A DNA stretch of 21,733 nt from Elysia marginata (taxonomy: Eukaryota > Mollusca > Gastropoda > Plakobranchidae), in the NCBI GenBank assembly GCA_019649035.1, contig BMAT01013304.1, forward strand, positions 107,128-128,860, in the 5' to 3' direction. Both the position numbers and the translations under genes were made by a program. This document shows, in pieces, positions 1-10,400 of this stretch. Within the stretch, counting starts at the first letter, position 1. Each line of letters begins with the position of its first letter. The notes below the pieces were generated by a model. The model was given only the letters and a program-made list of their open reading frames with translations, had not been told where the DNA came from and did not search any database.

Positions 1-775
1 TCAGCCAAATGAAATCCTTAAGGTTACAGCATTTTACTCCTTACTGTACTTTAGCTGTGCTTAAGACTGAGGCAATTTTCTAGAGTACTCTTTTGTGTCT
101 CCAGATATATTGCCCTTGTGAAAGTGCTACATTGCATGAGCTCACGTCATGTTCTGTAGTTTGTCTACCATGATATAGTGGGCATGTAGGATCATTCTAT
201 TTTTCACAGTGTACCAGATTTGCATTTGAGGGCAGGAGATCATATGCTGATCTGATTAGGAAGCTGATTCTTAGGAGCGCTCTTTGTCAGATATATTTCC
301 ATGTTAGGGATCTCTGGATTGCAAAATCCCAGTTCGTCCACTGACCTTGCTGAGGTTGCTGGACTGCCTTTTAAATTCTTCTGAAATCTTCACTTTGCCT
401 TAACTCATTTATGATCATGTTTCTTTTCTCTTTCCTCTCAGCCATTGACCCCAGGTAGATGACCCCAGTTTGGCCAACTATCTCTTCATCTTGAGGCATT
501 CTTTTGCTTCATAAATGGCTTCTGTTACTTTCCACTTTTTGCTAGTCTTTATGTATGTCTGGATGGTTTTGATCACCGGGTAATCAGAGTCTTCCAACAT
601 AGTGATCAGTATGGCTTTTCCACACTTATAATATTCCTCAAAAGCAATTTCATTGGGAGTTTTAACTTTGTCTTCGACACTACATTGCCATATCTGAAAG
701 ATGTGGTGGAAACTTGAGGCATTTCTTTGTAAATGTCATAGACAAAGAGTGGCAATAGAAGCTTAGGTATTAGCA
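1..775 (-). mobile_element. Decayed non-LTR retrotransposon, C-terminal coding region, antisense to HFM1
   Basis: Read on the minus strand, this region gives a shattered but recognisable LINE-type C-terminal protein. In minus-strand order: DIYKEMPQVS (near 700-745), then NEIAFEEYYKCGKAIL..DSDYPVIKTIQ..KKWKVTEAIYEAKECLKMK (about 490-680), then after a frameshift IVGQTGVIYLGSMAERKEKR, AVQQPQQGQWTNWDFAIQR, RISFLIRSAYDLLP, NDPTCPLYHG..EHDVSSC, and ALSQGQYIWRH near 75. It has at least one frameshift after the ATPV-equivalent segment and several in-frame stops. The C-x2-C-x8-H-x4-C knuckle has its second Cys changed to Tyr. This order of blocks is known to me from invertebrate retroelement proteins; I cannot name the clade. 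The element runs off the left edge. Confidence 0.72.
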
Positions 776-1343
776 TGAAATATTACGCTATGAATGAGCA
801 GATAAGCTGAGCAGGACAGATTTGATATTATTTCTTATTGCTCTATGCAATCTTTAAAGCAATAAAAATTGTGTTTATTAGTCCATGAGTAGTCTTGCCT
901 ATTAGAATGGCTGAAATCCCAAAATCAGTGTGTCTCACAACCTGTCCAAGTGAATCAGGTGTCGCAATTTTCACATCCCAAAGCATTGCTTTAATGAACA
1001 TTGTATGATTCATGCTTTCGAAATTAAATTTTTCAAGAAAATAACAGTTTTAAGTAGGACGGACACTTTTTCCCATTAAAAATATTGAGAGAGAAAGTAG
1101 ATTTTCAAAACTCATTTCCTTAATTTATAATTTTCTGTGAATTGGACTAGTAGGAATACAAATTTTTACCGCCCCCCTCCCCTCAAGAAAACAATAACAC
1201 CATTCCTATCTTGTGATATTGCCTTTATATTTGTGACATAGATCTGATGGAGACCTATGTGAAAAAAGAGGTGTATAGCTATTAAATGTCTAAATACTTT
1301 TTAAATGTTGATACCTTATGCAAGTTGATGCCTTTTTCAACAG
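776..1343 (+). other. Intron upstream of first visible HFM1 exon
   Basis: AT-rich intronic DNA with a C-rich run (ACCGCCCCCCTCCCCTC near 1170) and one copy of a dispersed repeat (937..1010). I see no exon corresponding to the preceding HFM1 residues. Confidence 0.6.
937..1010 (+). repeat. Dispersed repeat family A, copy 1
   Basis: CAACCTGTCCAAGTGAATCA then GGTGTCGCAATTTTCACAT and AAAGCATTG..TTAATGAAC. It aligns with copies at 2621..2700, 4072..4137 and 19459..19500 of this window. The pattern is CAACCAGTgCAAATGA-TGGATGTCGCAATTTTCACAT-CGCATTG. Confidence 0.55.
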
Positions 1344-1427
1344 ATTGTGAATAGACACCCTCCTTTTGGCAACCAGGTGAAGGAAGCCTTGAACAAACTG
1401 CCTCGTTATGAGCTATCAGTAGAGCAG
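1344..1427 (+). CDS. HFM1: HFM1 exon a: end of Sec63 helix-hairpin-helix region
   Basis: This exon has 28 whole codons (phase 0 in and out). The acceptor is TTTTTCAACAG and the donor GTAAAC. The peptide begins IVNRHPPFGNQVKEAL and ends YELSVEQ. It matches the HFM1 segment just before the Ig-like part of the Sec63 domain, where vertebrate proteins read NRHPPFG..IKE..LPKYEL. This is the first exon visible; the preceding one is not in the window. Confidence 0.87.
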
Positions 1428-4400
1428 GTAAACTGTAATCTCAGCTTGTCATTGTGTCAGTGGGCTTTTAATGGCACTAATCTTTCCGAGTTGAAGAGTT
1501 CTAGATAGCAGCTAAACGTTGAGTCTAGGTAGCCGCTAAATAAAGGGCATGTAGTCTCCAAGTCCAGAGAGCCTCTAAATAGAAGGCACAGAGAAATTTC
1601 CCTAAATTTATTGGTCTTTAAATACTAACGGAGACTTTAAACTTTTCATTAGGTAAAATCCGTGTTTGGAAGTGTGTTTGATAAAGGCCTTGAACATAAT
1701 TAATAAACATTCTGATTTCTAAGAAGATAAAAAACCTGGGTGTTTTTATGAACTCTAATCTTACATCAGATGATCAAATATCTCATTTAAAAAAGGTTTG
1801 TTATTTAGAACTTCATAGAATTTCACAAATTAGACAATATTTAACAAAAGAAAGTGCAAACAAACTAGCTTGTGCTCTGGTATTTTCAAGACTAGACTAT
1901 TGTAGTTCCCTTTTGGCTGGTGCTATTGAAAACAAGCGTAATCAATTACAAAAAATTCAAAACAATTCAGCTAGGCTCATTCTGAAATCATCTAAAAAAG
2001 ACCACATCTCACCTCTCCTAAAAGAGCTGCATTGGTTGCCAATTGCTTCACGCATAAGCTACAAAATTGCATCCCTTGCCTTTCAGTGCCTTAATGATCA
2101 GCAATTTCCAAACTATTTGAAAGATTCGACCAAACTGTATGTCCCTGCACGAACTCTAAGATCTTCTTCGAAAAACCTGCTTTATAAACCTCGATATAAC
2201 CTGAAGAGTGTTGGCCAAAGAGCCTTTTTTTATCAAGGAGCAGAAATATGGAACAATCTTCCATCTCCTATTCAAAATGCGAAGACGGTACCATCTTTTA
2301 AGTCTAATTTGAAAACTCACCTCTTTTTCCTAGCTTTTGAAAATTAATTTTTAAAATGATTTGAATATATTTTTTTTATATACACTGTATGTCTATGACT
2401 ATATTTATATACTTTTAATGGATGATTTATATTTAACATGCAACTTTGTGCTCGCTTTTATCTGTATAGCTAACTACTTTTAAATAAGTGATATAGCCTA
2501 CCCGTAAACTTTTTTTAGCACGTAGATCTAAGTTTGTTAAAATTTTATGTAAAGCGCTTTGAGCTCCTATTGAGGGAAGGCGCTATAAAAATAAACTTAT
2601 TATTATTATTATTATAATTATGTCTTACTATTAGTGCAATGAGTTGGATGTCGCAATTTTCACATTAAAACGCATTGAAATTTTGAAAACGCTTTAAATT
2701 TCCTGAGCTTCCAATCACTCAATCATTGATAAATGCATGAAATTATTTAAAGTTTTGTGAGAAAATATAAGAACTACTTTCTATTTAAAAATATAGAGAA
2801 AAAGAAGAACATATCTACAAAATTTTAGTTTCTCTCATCTAACTCCTTCACATTGGCTGTAAGGCATATGAAAACCTTGCCAAATCACCCCTCATTTGAT
2901 TCACAATGAGTGAAATCATGATAGTTTTGTAATGTATTCTGCTGGGATACTTTGAAGTTAAACATTGTGTTCCTGTGGATTTAATTCATCCAGACTGGAC
3001 TGTATCTCTTAATTTTTACTGTCTTCAGACAAAGTGTTACAAACCACACAAGTGTGTATTGGTGTTGAATGTAGACTTACTGAATCGCTCTACATTTGAA
3101 ACAGTGCCCAGCTCTCAAATCACTCATCAGTCTATCCTTATCATAGGAGATGCAGACAATACTATTGTCTTTAAATGGAGGATTTTGTAAGTTGAAAATA
3201 TTTTACAAGAATTAAAAATTACTCTAAAAATAATTAGTATAATTTATGCAAGTGAATTTCATGCCAGGAACCCTCTTAATTAATGAAATATAAAAACGGA
3301 AAAGGGTTTATTTTTTTATCAATGAATGATTGACAATATTGCCAATTCTTACAATTGACAGCTCCTCTTTCTTCCATTCAAATGCAGTCATTTGCAGTTC
3401 ATGTAAACTGATAGGACAAGCTGTAAATTGTGGCCAGATAATAAAATATGACTCTTTAGACTCAAGGCTTTGAAAACTACAAACGAAAGGTTCATGGGCT
3501 GTTCCTGTTCAACATTTAAACCCTTTATTTTGAACTGCATTCAACCAACCATTCATAAATTTTGTTTACCGGTATGACTTTAATCTTTTCAATGAGGATA
3601 CCCCCCACAAATCTTTTTTTTTTATTCTATAAATTGAGGAAAAAATTATATCAAGGGTTTAGTGTTGTCTAGGCTACTATGGATGAAAAAATTCTCTTAT
3701 GTAAATGCATCATTATGAATTGCTACACAGTATTTTTTCTTTAAAAAAATGTTTGTCAGTGATGCAGCAATTTTTCGTGATGGGATGCTGTCTCGCAGTG
3801 TTGAAGTAAACAGGGCGTCAGAGGGAACAAAATTAAGCATCAGTTTACTTAGTCTTGACACAGGTTAGTCGAGTGATCATGTATAGGTTTCTCTAGGTAA
3901 ATGTGTTTTACTCTTGGAATACAATTATGATTGGAATGGCACAGGTTAAAAAATATCTTGGGTTTATATTCCTTTGCAAGAACATGACTTTCAAGACGTC
4001 TAAAGGAGATGTTGCTAATTCAACATGAAAAACATTGACATTTTTTAAAATTGTTAAAATTGCACAACATTGTCTTGCAACCAGTTCAAATGATTTGTAT
4101 GTTGCACATTTGAAGGCATTGATATTTTGAACAATTAGTTTTTATCAGCTTTTGAACATTTGAAAGTTAGACTTCCTCTCACTGTGAATCGCTCATGCCT
4201 GTGCAGTGTAAAAATCTCATGAAGGACAAGGCAATGGTCTTAGATTACGTAAACAACTAAGTAGAATGCAAATATGGAGAATTTAAAAGCTTAACTGAAT
4301 GAATGATATCTGAACTTAAAAAAAAAACAACCTATGTTATTATCAGAGGAAGATAATGACTGACATATAGTCAACAGATTTTATTGGGACACTTAAGGGA

Positions 4401-7400
4401 ATGGTGCTGTAGGTTGATCAGATGGTTATATGGCTCTTAGTTTGTCATTTGTTGATTCAGAGCCATCAGTTTTCACCTCAACTTCAGATTTTTTTTCTCC
4501 TAGGCCTTTAGCAATGCCGATCCGCCCTGCAGGGCAGGCAAAAACTGCGACACTGTTTTGCCCTGTGTTCACTGTCAGCTAAATATAGCAACAAGTAGTA
4601 CTTTACATGTAAATATCTGTGTAGGTTCTTCTTGGATGTTGATGAAAATTGTCATCTAATGAGATAAAATGTTGTATTAGTCTTTGAGAAGACTAACATT
4701 ATGATATGTGTGTTCACATGGTGGTGTTAGGTCTATTTTGCCCAAGATGTCAGTTATGCTAATATGTGATATCACTGACGAAACTTAGTGATGAAAGATA
4801 AATAGCAGTGCATTTTATCAAAATTGAAAAGTAGAGAACACTTGGATCTAGCCATAATTAAAATAATAAAAAAAAAACCATTGAAAGTTATTGAGTATAA
4901 AACTCATGTATACCATGTAGGCTTAATGTTTTATTTGTTTCATTTTTTCCAGTTGGGCTAGATATCCAAACTGAGTATGAACCTGTTTATCAAGAGGGGT
5001 GGTTCCCAACATACAAGAGGTCATCTACATCAGAGGTTAGTTTGGCTCTTACTCCCGTTTTAATTTTTATAAAAGTTTTAGAAGAACATCACAAGGTTGA
5101 TAGACCTGAATAAAATTGTTGACAGGAGAAGGGGATTACATATGTTATTTTGTTTTTTTTTTTATAAATATTTGGAATTTGGCAATAGTAATAAATCAAT
5201 CCCTTAAACAATTCCTTTATTTTAAAAAAAAAAAATTTGACACTCATCTTGCCTTGGATCTTGTAACACACAATCGTACATGAAATGTCTCTTGTCCAGA
5301 AAGAATGAGTGGGAAGTCGGGGATTCTTTTTGTTTTTAGAAATATAAGTTTTAATGCTTATTTTTTATTTTTTAATTCTATGTTTTAAATAAACAAAAGC
5401 TTCAGTATCTTAACATGTAATGTTGATAACTGAATGAACTTTTTGATGTTTGGAAGCTTAGAAAAATGTCTCTCTAAAAAAAGCAAAGCTTTTCAAAGTG
5501 AAAACTGCAACATCAAACTCATTCATCTAGGATGCTAGACATAAGTAAAACTTATCTTAAATTCATTTCTTCAATTATTTATCTCTTCCTCCCTATCTGC
5601 AGTTGATGGCAACTAGAGGTGCACATTATTCTCTGTTGTCATTGTATTACTAGTATTGTCAGGTTATTATTTTCTTTTACCTTATGAGGAAAATTGCTCT
5701 GGATCAAAATAATCGTTAAAGTAAACTTTCTATAGTAGAATCTAATTAAAGTCAACGCCTTTAAGGAAAACTTGCATAAAGTCAACTCTGTTTAGCAACT
5801 GTATTTTGTAGTTCTTGATATTTTTGTAATGGTTTAAGTCATTCTTTCTTAGGTCACCACTTTTTCTTTTGATTCCCAACTTTATCCAGATACCACTGTA
5901 GTTTGGGATTCATGAAAAGACTTTTCATAAAGAGATTGACATGAACTGTAAAAAAAAAAGAAGTGTTTCAGATGACCAGTGCAGCATTATTTGGTGTATT
6001 CTAGGAAAGGTTTACCCTTTATTTGCCTTTGTCAGATCTGGGAAGTACTGATGAAAGATGAAAGTTTCATACTATGAAAAATAACTCATTTGGTTTTAGT
6101 CTCAGCCTATTAGAATTGTCTGGAGGGTCTGAAAAGTTTATGCTGCTTAAAAAATTTATGTAGAGGTAATTGATCTCATTAGCTAAACTGCCTTTTGCTC
6201 AGGATCAAACACCAGCTTCCAAACTGAAGAAAGTCATGGACAAAGCTAAAGCTGACAGTAAGAATCAATAATTGTTGCTGCTTTGCTTAATGCTGGATTT
6301 TAATTTTGAAAAATTATTGGTTTTGCCTCTTTGTATAAATGTGTGGCAAAGTGACAGAGAAGCATTTTAGTTTGCTGTTTTTATTTAAAGTATACATTTT
6401 TTGCAGGAGTTGTGAAAATAATGTAAAAAAAAAATTTTTGCATGTTCCTAGCAGGTTCAATTTTCTTCTTTTCAATTTCCATTTTACAAGCCAAAATGGC
6501 AATTTCTATTAATTGAGAGGCATGTAAATTCATTATTTGTGTATTGCCTTTTGTTGTGGGTTTAGATTGTTTTTCAATATATTTTCTTGACTGAGCATTT
6601 TTCAATAGATTTTCTTGACTGAGTGTTTTTCAATATATTTTCTTGACTGAGTGTTTTTCAATATATTTTCTTGACTGTGTTTTTCAATGTATTTTGACTG
6701 AGTGTTTTTCAATAGATTTTCTTGACTGAGTGTTTTTCAATATATTTTCTTGACTGAGTGTTTTCAATATATTTTCTTCACTGAGCGTTTTTCAATATAT
6801 TTTCTTGACTGAGTGTTTTTTCAATATATTTTCTTGACTGAGCTTTTTTCAATATATTTTCTTAACACTCAGTCCCAGTAGTGTTTATACAATTGTATCT
6901 TTTACCCCTCTGAACATTTACAGCACAATGCACTTACATTGACTGCCACTTAATCGTCATTTTGTCATTTGACGTTCTTTGCTAGATGCTATTATTTCTT
7001 TTTTTTTACTCTTTGACTATACTAATCAATTTAACTTTAACAGCAACTTTTGCTCCAGGCCTTTTTGCTTTATTGACATGTTGACTACTGAAATGTTTTT
7101 TGAAGAAAAAAACCACATAAATAACAAAGAAGTAAATGAAGAGCAAAAAGTTATGGTCTTCTTGAAAAAAAAAAAAAGGCTGAAAAAGACTTAAACATCA
7201 CAAATGACCAAATTCTTCCCAAGATTTGTTTTTCATGGAAAACAAAACAAACGAAGTAATTAGGTATAAAAATTAGTGGTATTGTGGTCCTTGACTCTCC
7301 CTGATTTTCTCTTCTTTAACTTTGCAATTTAATTATCTACATATCAACACTATAATCAATCTCCAAAAGCATTTTGTTATAAACAGATTAGACCGCATGT

Positions 7401-10400
7401 AGGGAATTAGGTTTTTAAAATGTTTTTTTTTTTCCTTTTTTGTTTTGTTATTAAGTATCACTTCTTGGTTTTGTGAAGAGTCGTTAGCATTTTTACTCTG
7501 AGTTCAAATGAAAGACAATCAACAAAATAAGGCTTTTATCGGTTGACCATAAAATAAGGCTTTGTTAAGAAGAGACTGTTACTTTGTGATTTCTATTTAA
7601 AAAAAAGAGGTATTCAGAAAATTTATAGGGTTTCAAATGAACTTCATTAATTTTTTTTTTAAGGTTTTAGCTTATTGGTTTTGTATTTGAGGTGGATTTT
7701 GTAACTCATCCAACAATACCCATGTTTGCTATTTTTTGTTAGTTTCTTTCTTCCAATATCTGCCACCTCTTCATCAATGCTGTCTAAAAGTTGTTGCAAA
7801 ACAATACATTTTTTTACATTTAACCTTATTTGCTTTTTATTGAAAAAAAAAACACTTCATATTTTAGCGTCTCATTCAACAATCCCCATGTTAACTATTT
7901 TTTTAATGGATTCTTCCCTGCAGTATCAGCAACCCCCTCATCAGTTCTTTCAAAAAGTTCCTGCAATCACAAATGCATCAATAAGTTGACTTGTGGTCAT
8001 AAATGTTGCAAATCAAGTGATCTACGCAAAAGACCTGCTGCACAGAAGATGAGCGGTGTTAGACCTGAATCAAGCAATAAATCACCAAAAATAGAGAAAA
8101 CGTCCTACAGGGAGAGCAAAGAAATGAAGGACGTTCTAGGTATTTTTGGGGTACAGCGGTCTGGACCAGTAAGTGGGACTTCTTTTTCTAAAAATGTATA
8201 TCTGTGAAGAAGGATTATTTGCTCTAACTAGTTTTGAAAATAAAAACCCTATATGAAAAATCTTAGTTGTTTCAATGAACTAATTCCATGAGCTTCCATG
8301 CTCACAGAGGCCGCTTCCCATTTGCCTACATGTTTATGTTGTGAGATTGAATGTTAAGTGTGAAACAAGTATCTGTATAAAATTTGTCTTATGTCCATTG
8401 TGAACGGGTTGGAAATTTTTATTTGAAAAAAATGTCATTAAAATGTCTTATTTTTTCTTTATTTTTGAAATCGACAAAAGTTTTAACTTCTTTCCACAAA
8501 ATTTGATAATTTTATTACATTTTTTTACATAATGAAGCTTAGAAAAATGATTTGTTCCAAACAGAAAAGCTTTTGAAGGTGGAAATTTAAACCATATGTT
8601 TAAAATATATTCATACGAACATATTTACACCTTATGTTGAAGTACATTATAATAAAAAAATTTTTTTCTTTTTCACTTTTTTATACTCCAAAAAGTGCAT
8701 ATATTGTAATATCTTTCAGATTTTTCTGTAATGAAATTTAATTATGCACTTCACTATATAATGTGTAAACTGGGTATGTATGAGTACAATTTTTAGACTA
8801 TGTACATTAAATTTTCCCACAGGGATTGATAATGATATATTTTATGTTATCTTAAACTGCAACACCCATCTCATTCACCCTGGACACTAGATATTTGCAT
8901 TTGTTTGACCATTCAATAATTTTCATATTCACGCTCATAGATAATGCATGAAAGTTTTACCCTATGAGCATAATAATCGATATGAGGGATGGTTTTTAAA
9001 GTTCCGTATCCTCATACACTACCTGCAAATTTGTGGAAGTAAAGAGTTCACCTGAAATATCGCTGGATTTAGAAAATCGAGGGTTACAATTGTTTCAACC
9101 TGTTCGAGGACTTGAGACGTAGTTTTAAAAAGTAGGCTATTGAGAATCGAATTGCAGTGACATGTGTTTGAGTCACCATTGCAGCTTCACATTAACTTTT
9201 TACACCACAGTGTACCTTGTATCCAACAACCTTGGAATAAAGAAAAATCTCATTTCAAATTCACTTTGTTACAAACTAATGGTGTAGCAATTAATAGTAG
9301 TAGCCTTTTCTTAGCCTCAATTCCTGTTAAAGAAAGAGAGAGACAGAGAGAGAGAGAAACTATTATTCCTCAAAGAAAAAAAGGCAGCATCTCAAAAACT
9401 CTTTAATGCTCGATTCTTTCCATCTTTTACTACAAGTTTGATAGTTTGTGTAGGACTTTCTCATTTTGGGCTTTTTCAAGTAGGTCTTGCTCTCAACAAG
9501 CTAAAAATTTTGCAGACAAGTTTGTTAGATTTCAGGTTCATTGTAGCTTGTTGAGATTAAATGGCTTTTCCTAATTGTGCTTCTACAAGTTATCTATTTC
9601 ATAAAACATATCATGCCTATAGTTTTATTTAATTTCAGAGACTTAAAATGAGCAAACAAATGGCTGCTCCTCAAGAGCAAACAAATTGTTCAAAACCAGA
9701 GGAAGTATCAGGTCATGGTCCTAACATTGAACGACCTCCAGACCTTGATGAGTTTGAAGACAATGACCTGTCTGATGTGATCATCCTTGATGACGATATG
9801 CTGGAGGGTGGTAAAGGCTCTACGGATTTCCCATGTATAAGCGTAGACTCTGGCAAGGCAGAAAGAGTGGAAAAAAACTATGACAATTTTAAGACAACTT
9901 CAAATACAATAAATAGCCACAATAACAAATCAACACCTACAGGTCATTTGACTGAAATGCAGCACAGGCAACATCATCCACCTTCTAATGTCTCCTCTGA
10001 GAGTGGAAAATATCCTCCCCAAGTAATACAAGCACAAAAACTGAGAAATCAAAATGTTCTCGGAAATCAAATCGCACCAGCAGAAAATACAAAGCTCTTT
10101 GATTATTGCAGGAAAAGAGAACAAAACGGATTTTCAGTTACGTCAAAACAAAAAATTTGTGGTAGAGGTATGTGGGAGAAGGAAGATCATTTATGGAGAC
10201 AACAAGAACTGGAATCCAAGGGTCAGTGATTCTTTGTTTTGTACAGTCAAAATTAACTTTGATTCTGTTTAATGTTTCATAAATCTTTAATTTTTAATAC
10301 TTAATCAATTTATAATTGCCTTGTATTAAAAATTGAAAAGAAATTTTTTTTTAAATCTTTTTAATTAAATTCTTTTTTTCTCTTGGGCTGATAAATCTTT

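Larger units (their letters stand above)
5036..6202 (+). other. HFM1 intron d-e
   Basis: Holds one copy of dispersed repeat B (5452..5541) and a TA-flanked MITE-like element (5731..5900). The rest is AT-rich sequence with homopolymer runs and no recognised content. Confidence 0.6.
6258..7923 (+). other. HFM1 intron e-f
   Basis: Contains the 28-bp minisatellite (6570..6874) and a decayed duplicate of the following exon's acceptor region (7703..7806). Short reading frames here are low-complexity and not coding. Confidence 0.6.
8169..9638 (+). other. HFM1 intron f-g
   Basis: Holds the split copy of dispersed repeat B (8534..8893) and a GA-rich microsatellite (about 9331..9357). Otherwise AT-rich with no recognised element. 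Confidence 0.6.

Noticed and set aside
2975-3028. Upstream extension of the HFM1 exon b frame with its own ATG
   Set aside because: The 18 codons before 3029 show no HFM1 similarity, and a good acceptor (CTGTCTTCAG) sits exactly where homology starts and phase fits.
6570-6874. CRISPR-like regularly repeated array
   Set aside because: The copies are directly head-to-tail without spacers and the genome is metazoan; it is a minisatellite.
7726-7860. Open frame upstream of the zinc-finger exon as an additional exon
   Set aside because: It is the decayed duplicate of the acceptor and exon start; no usable AG acceptor remains, and the frame runs into poly-A-encoded lysines.
8593-8851. A complete, classifiable transposon in the split repeat B
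   Set aside because: TTAAAC flanks suggest an insertion, but no clear terminal inverted repeats or tail were found, so it is not called as a separate mobile element.
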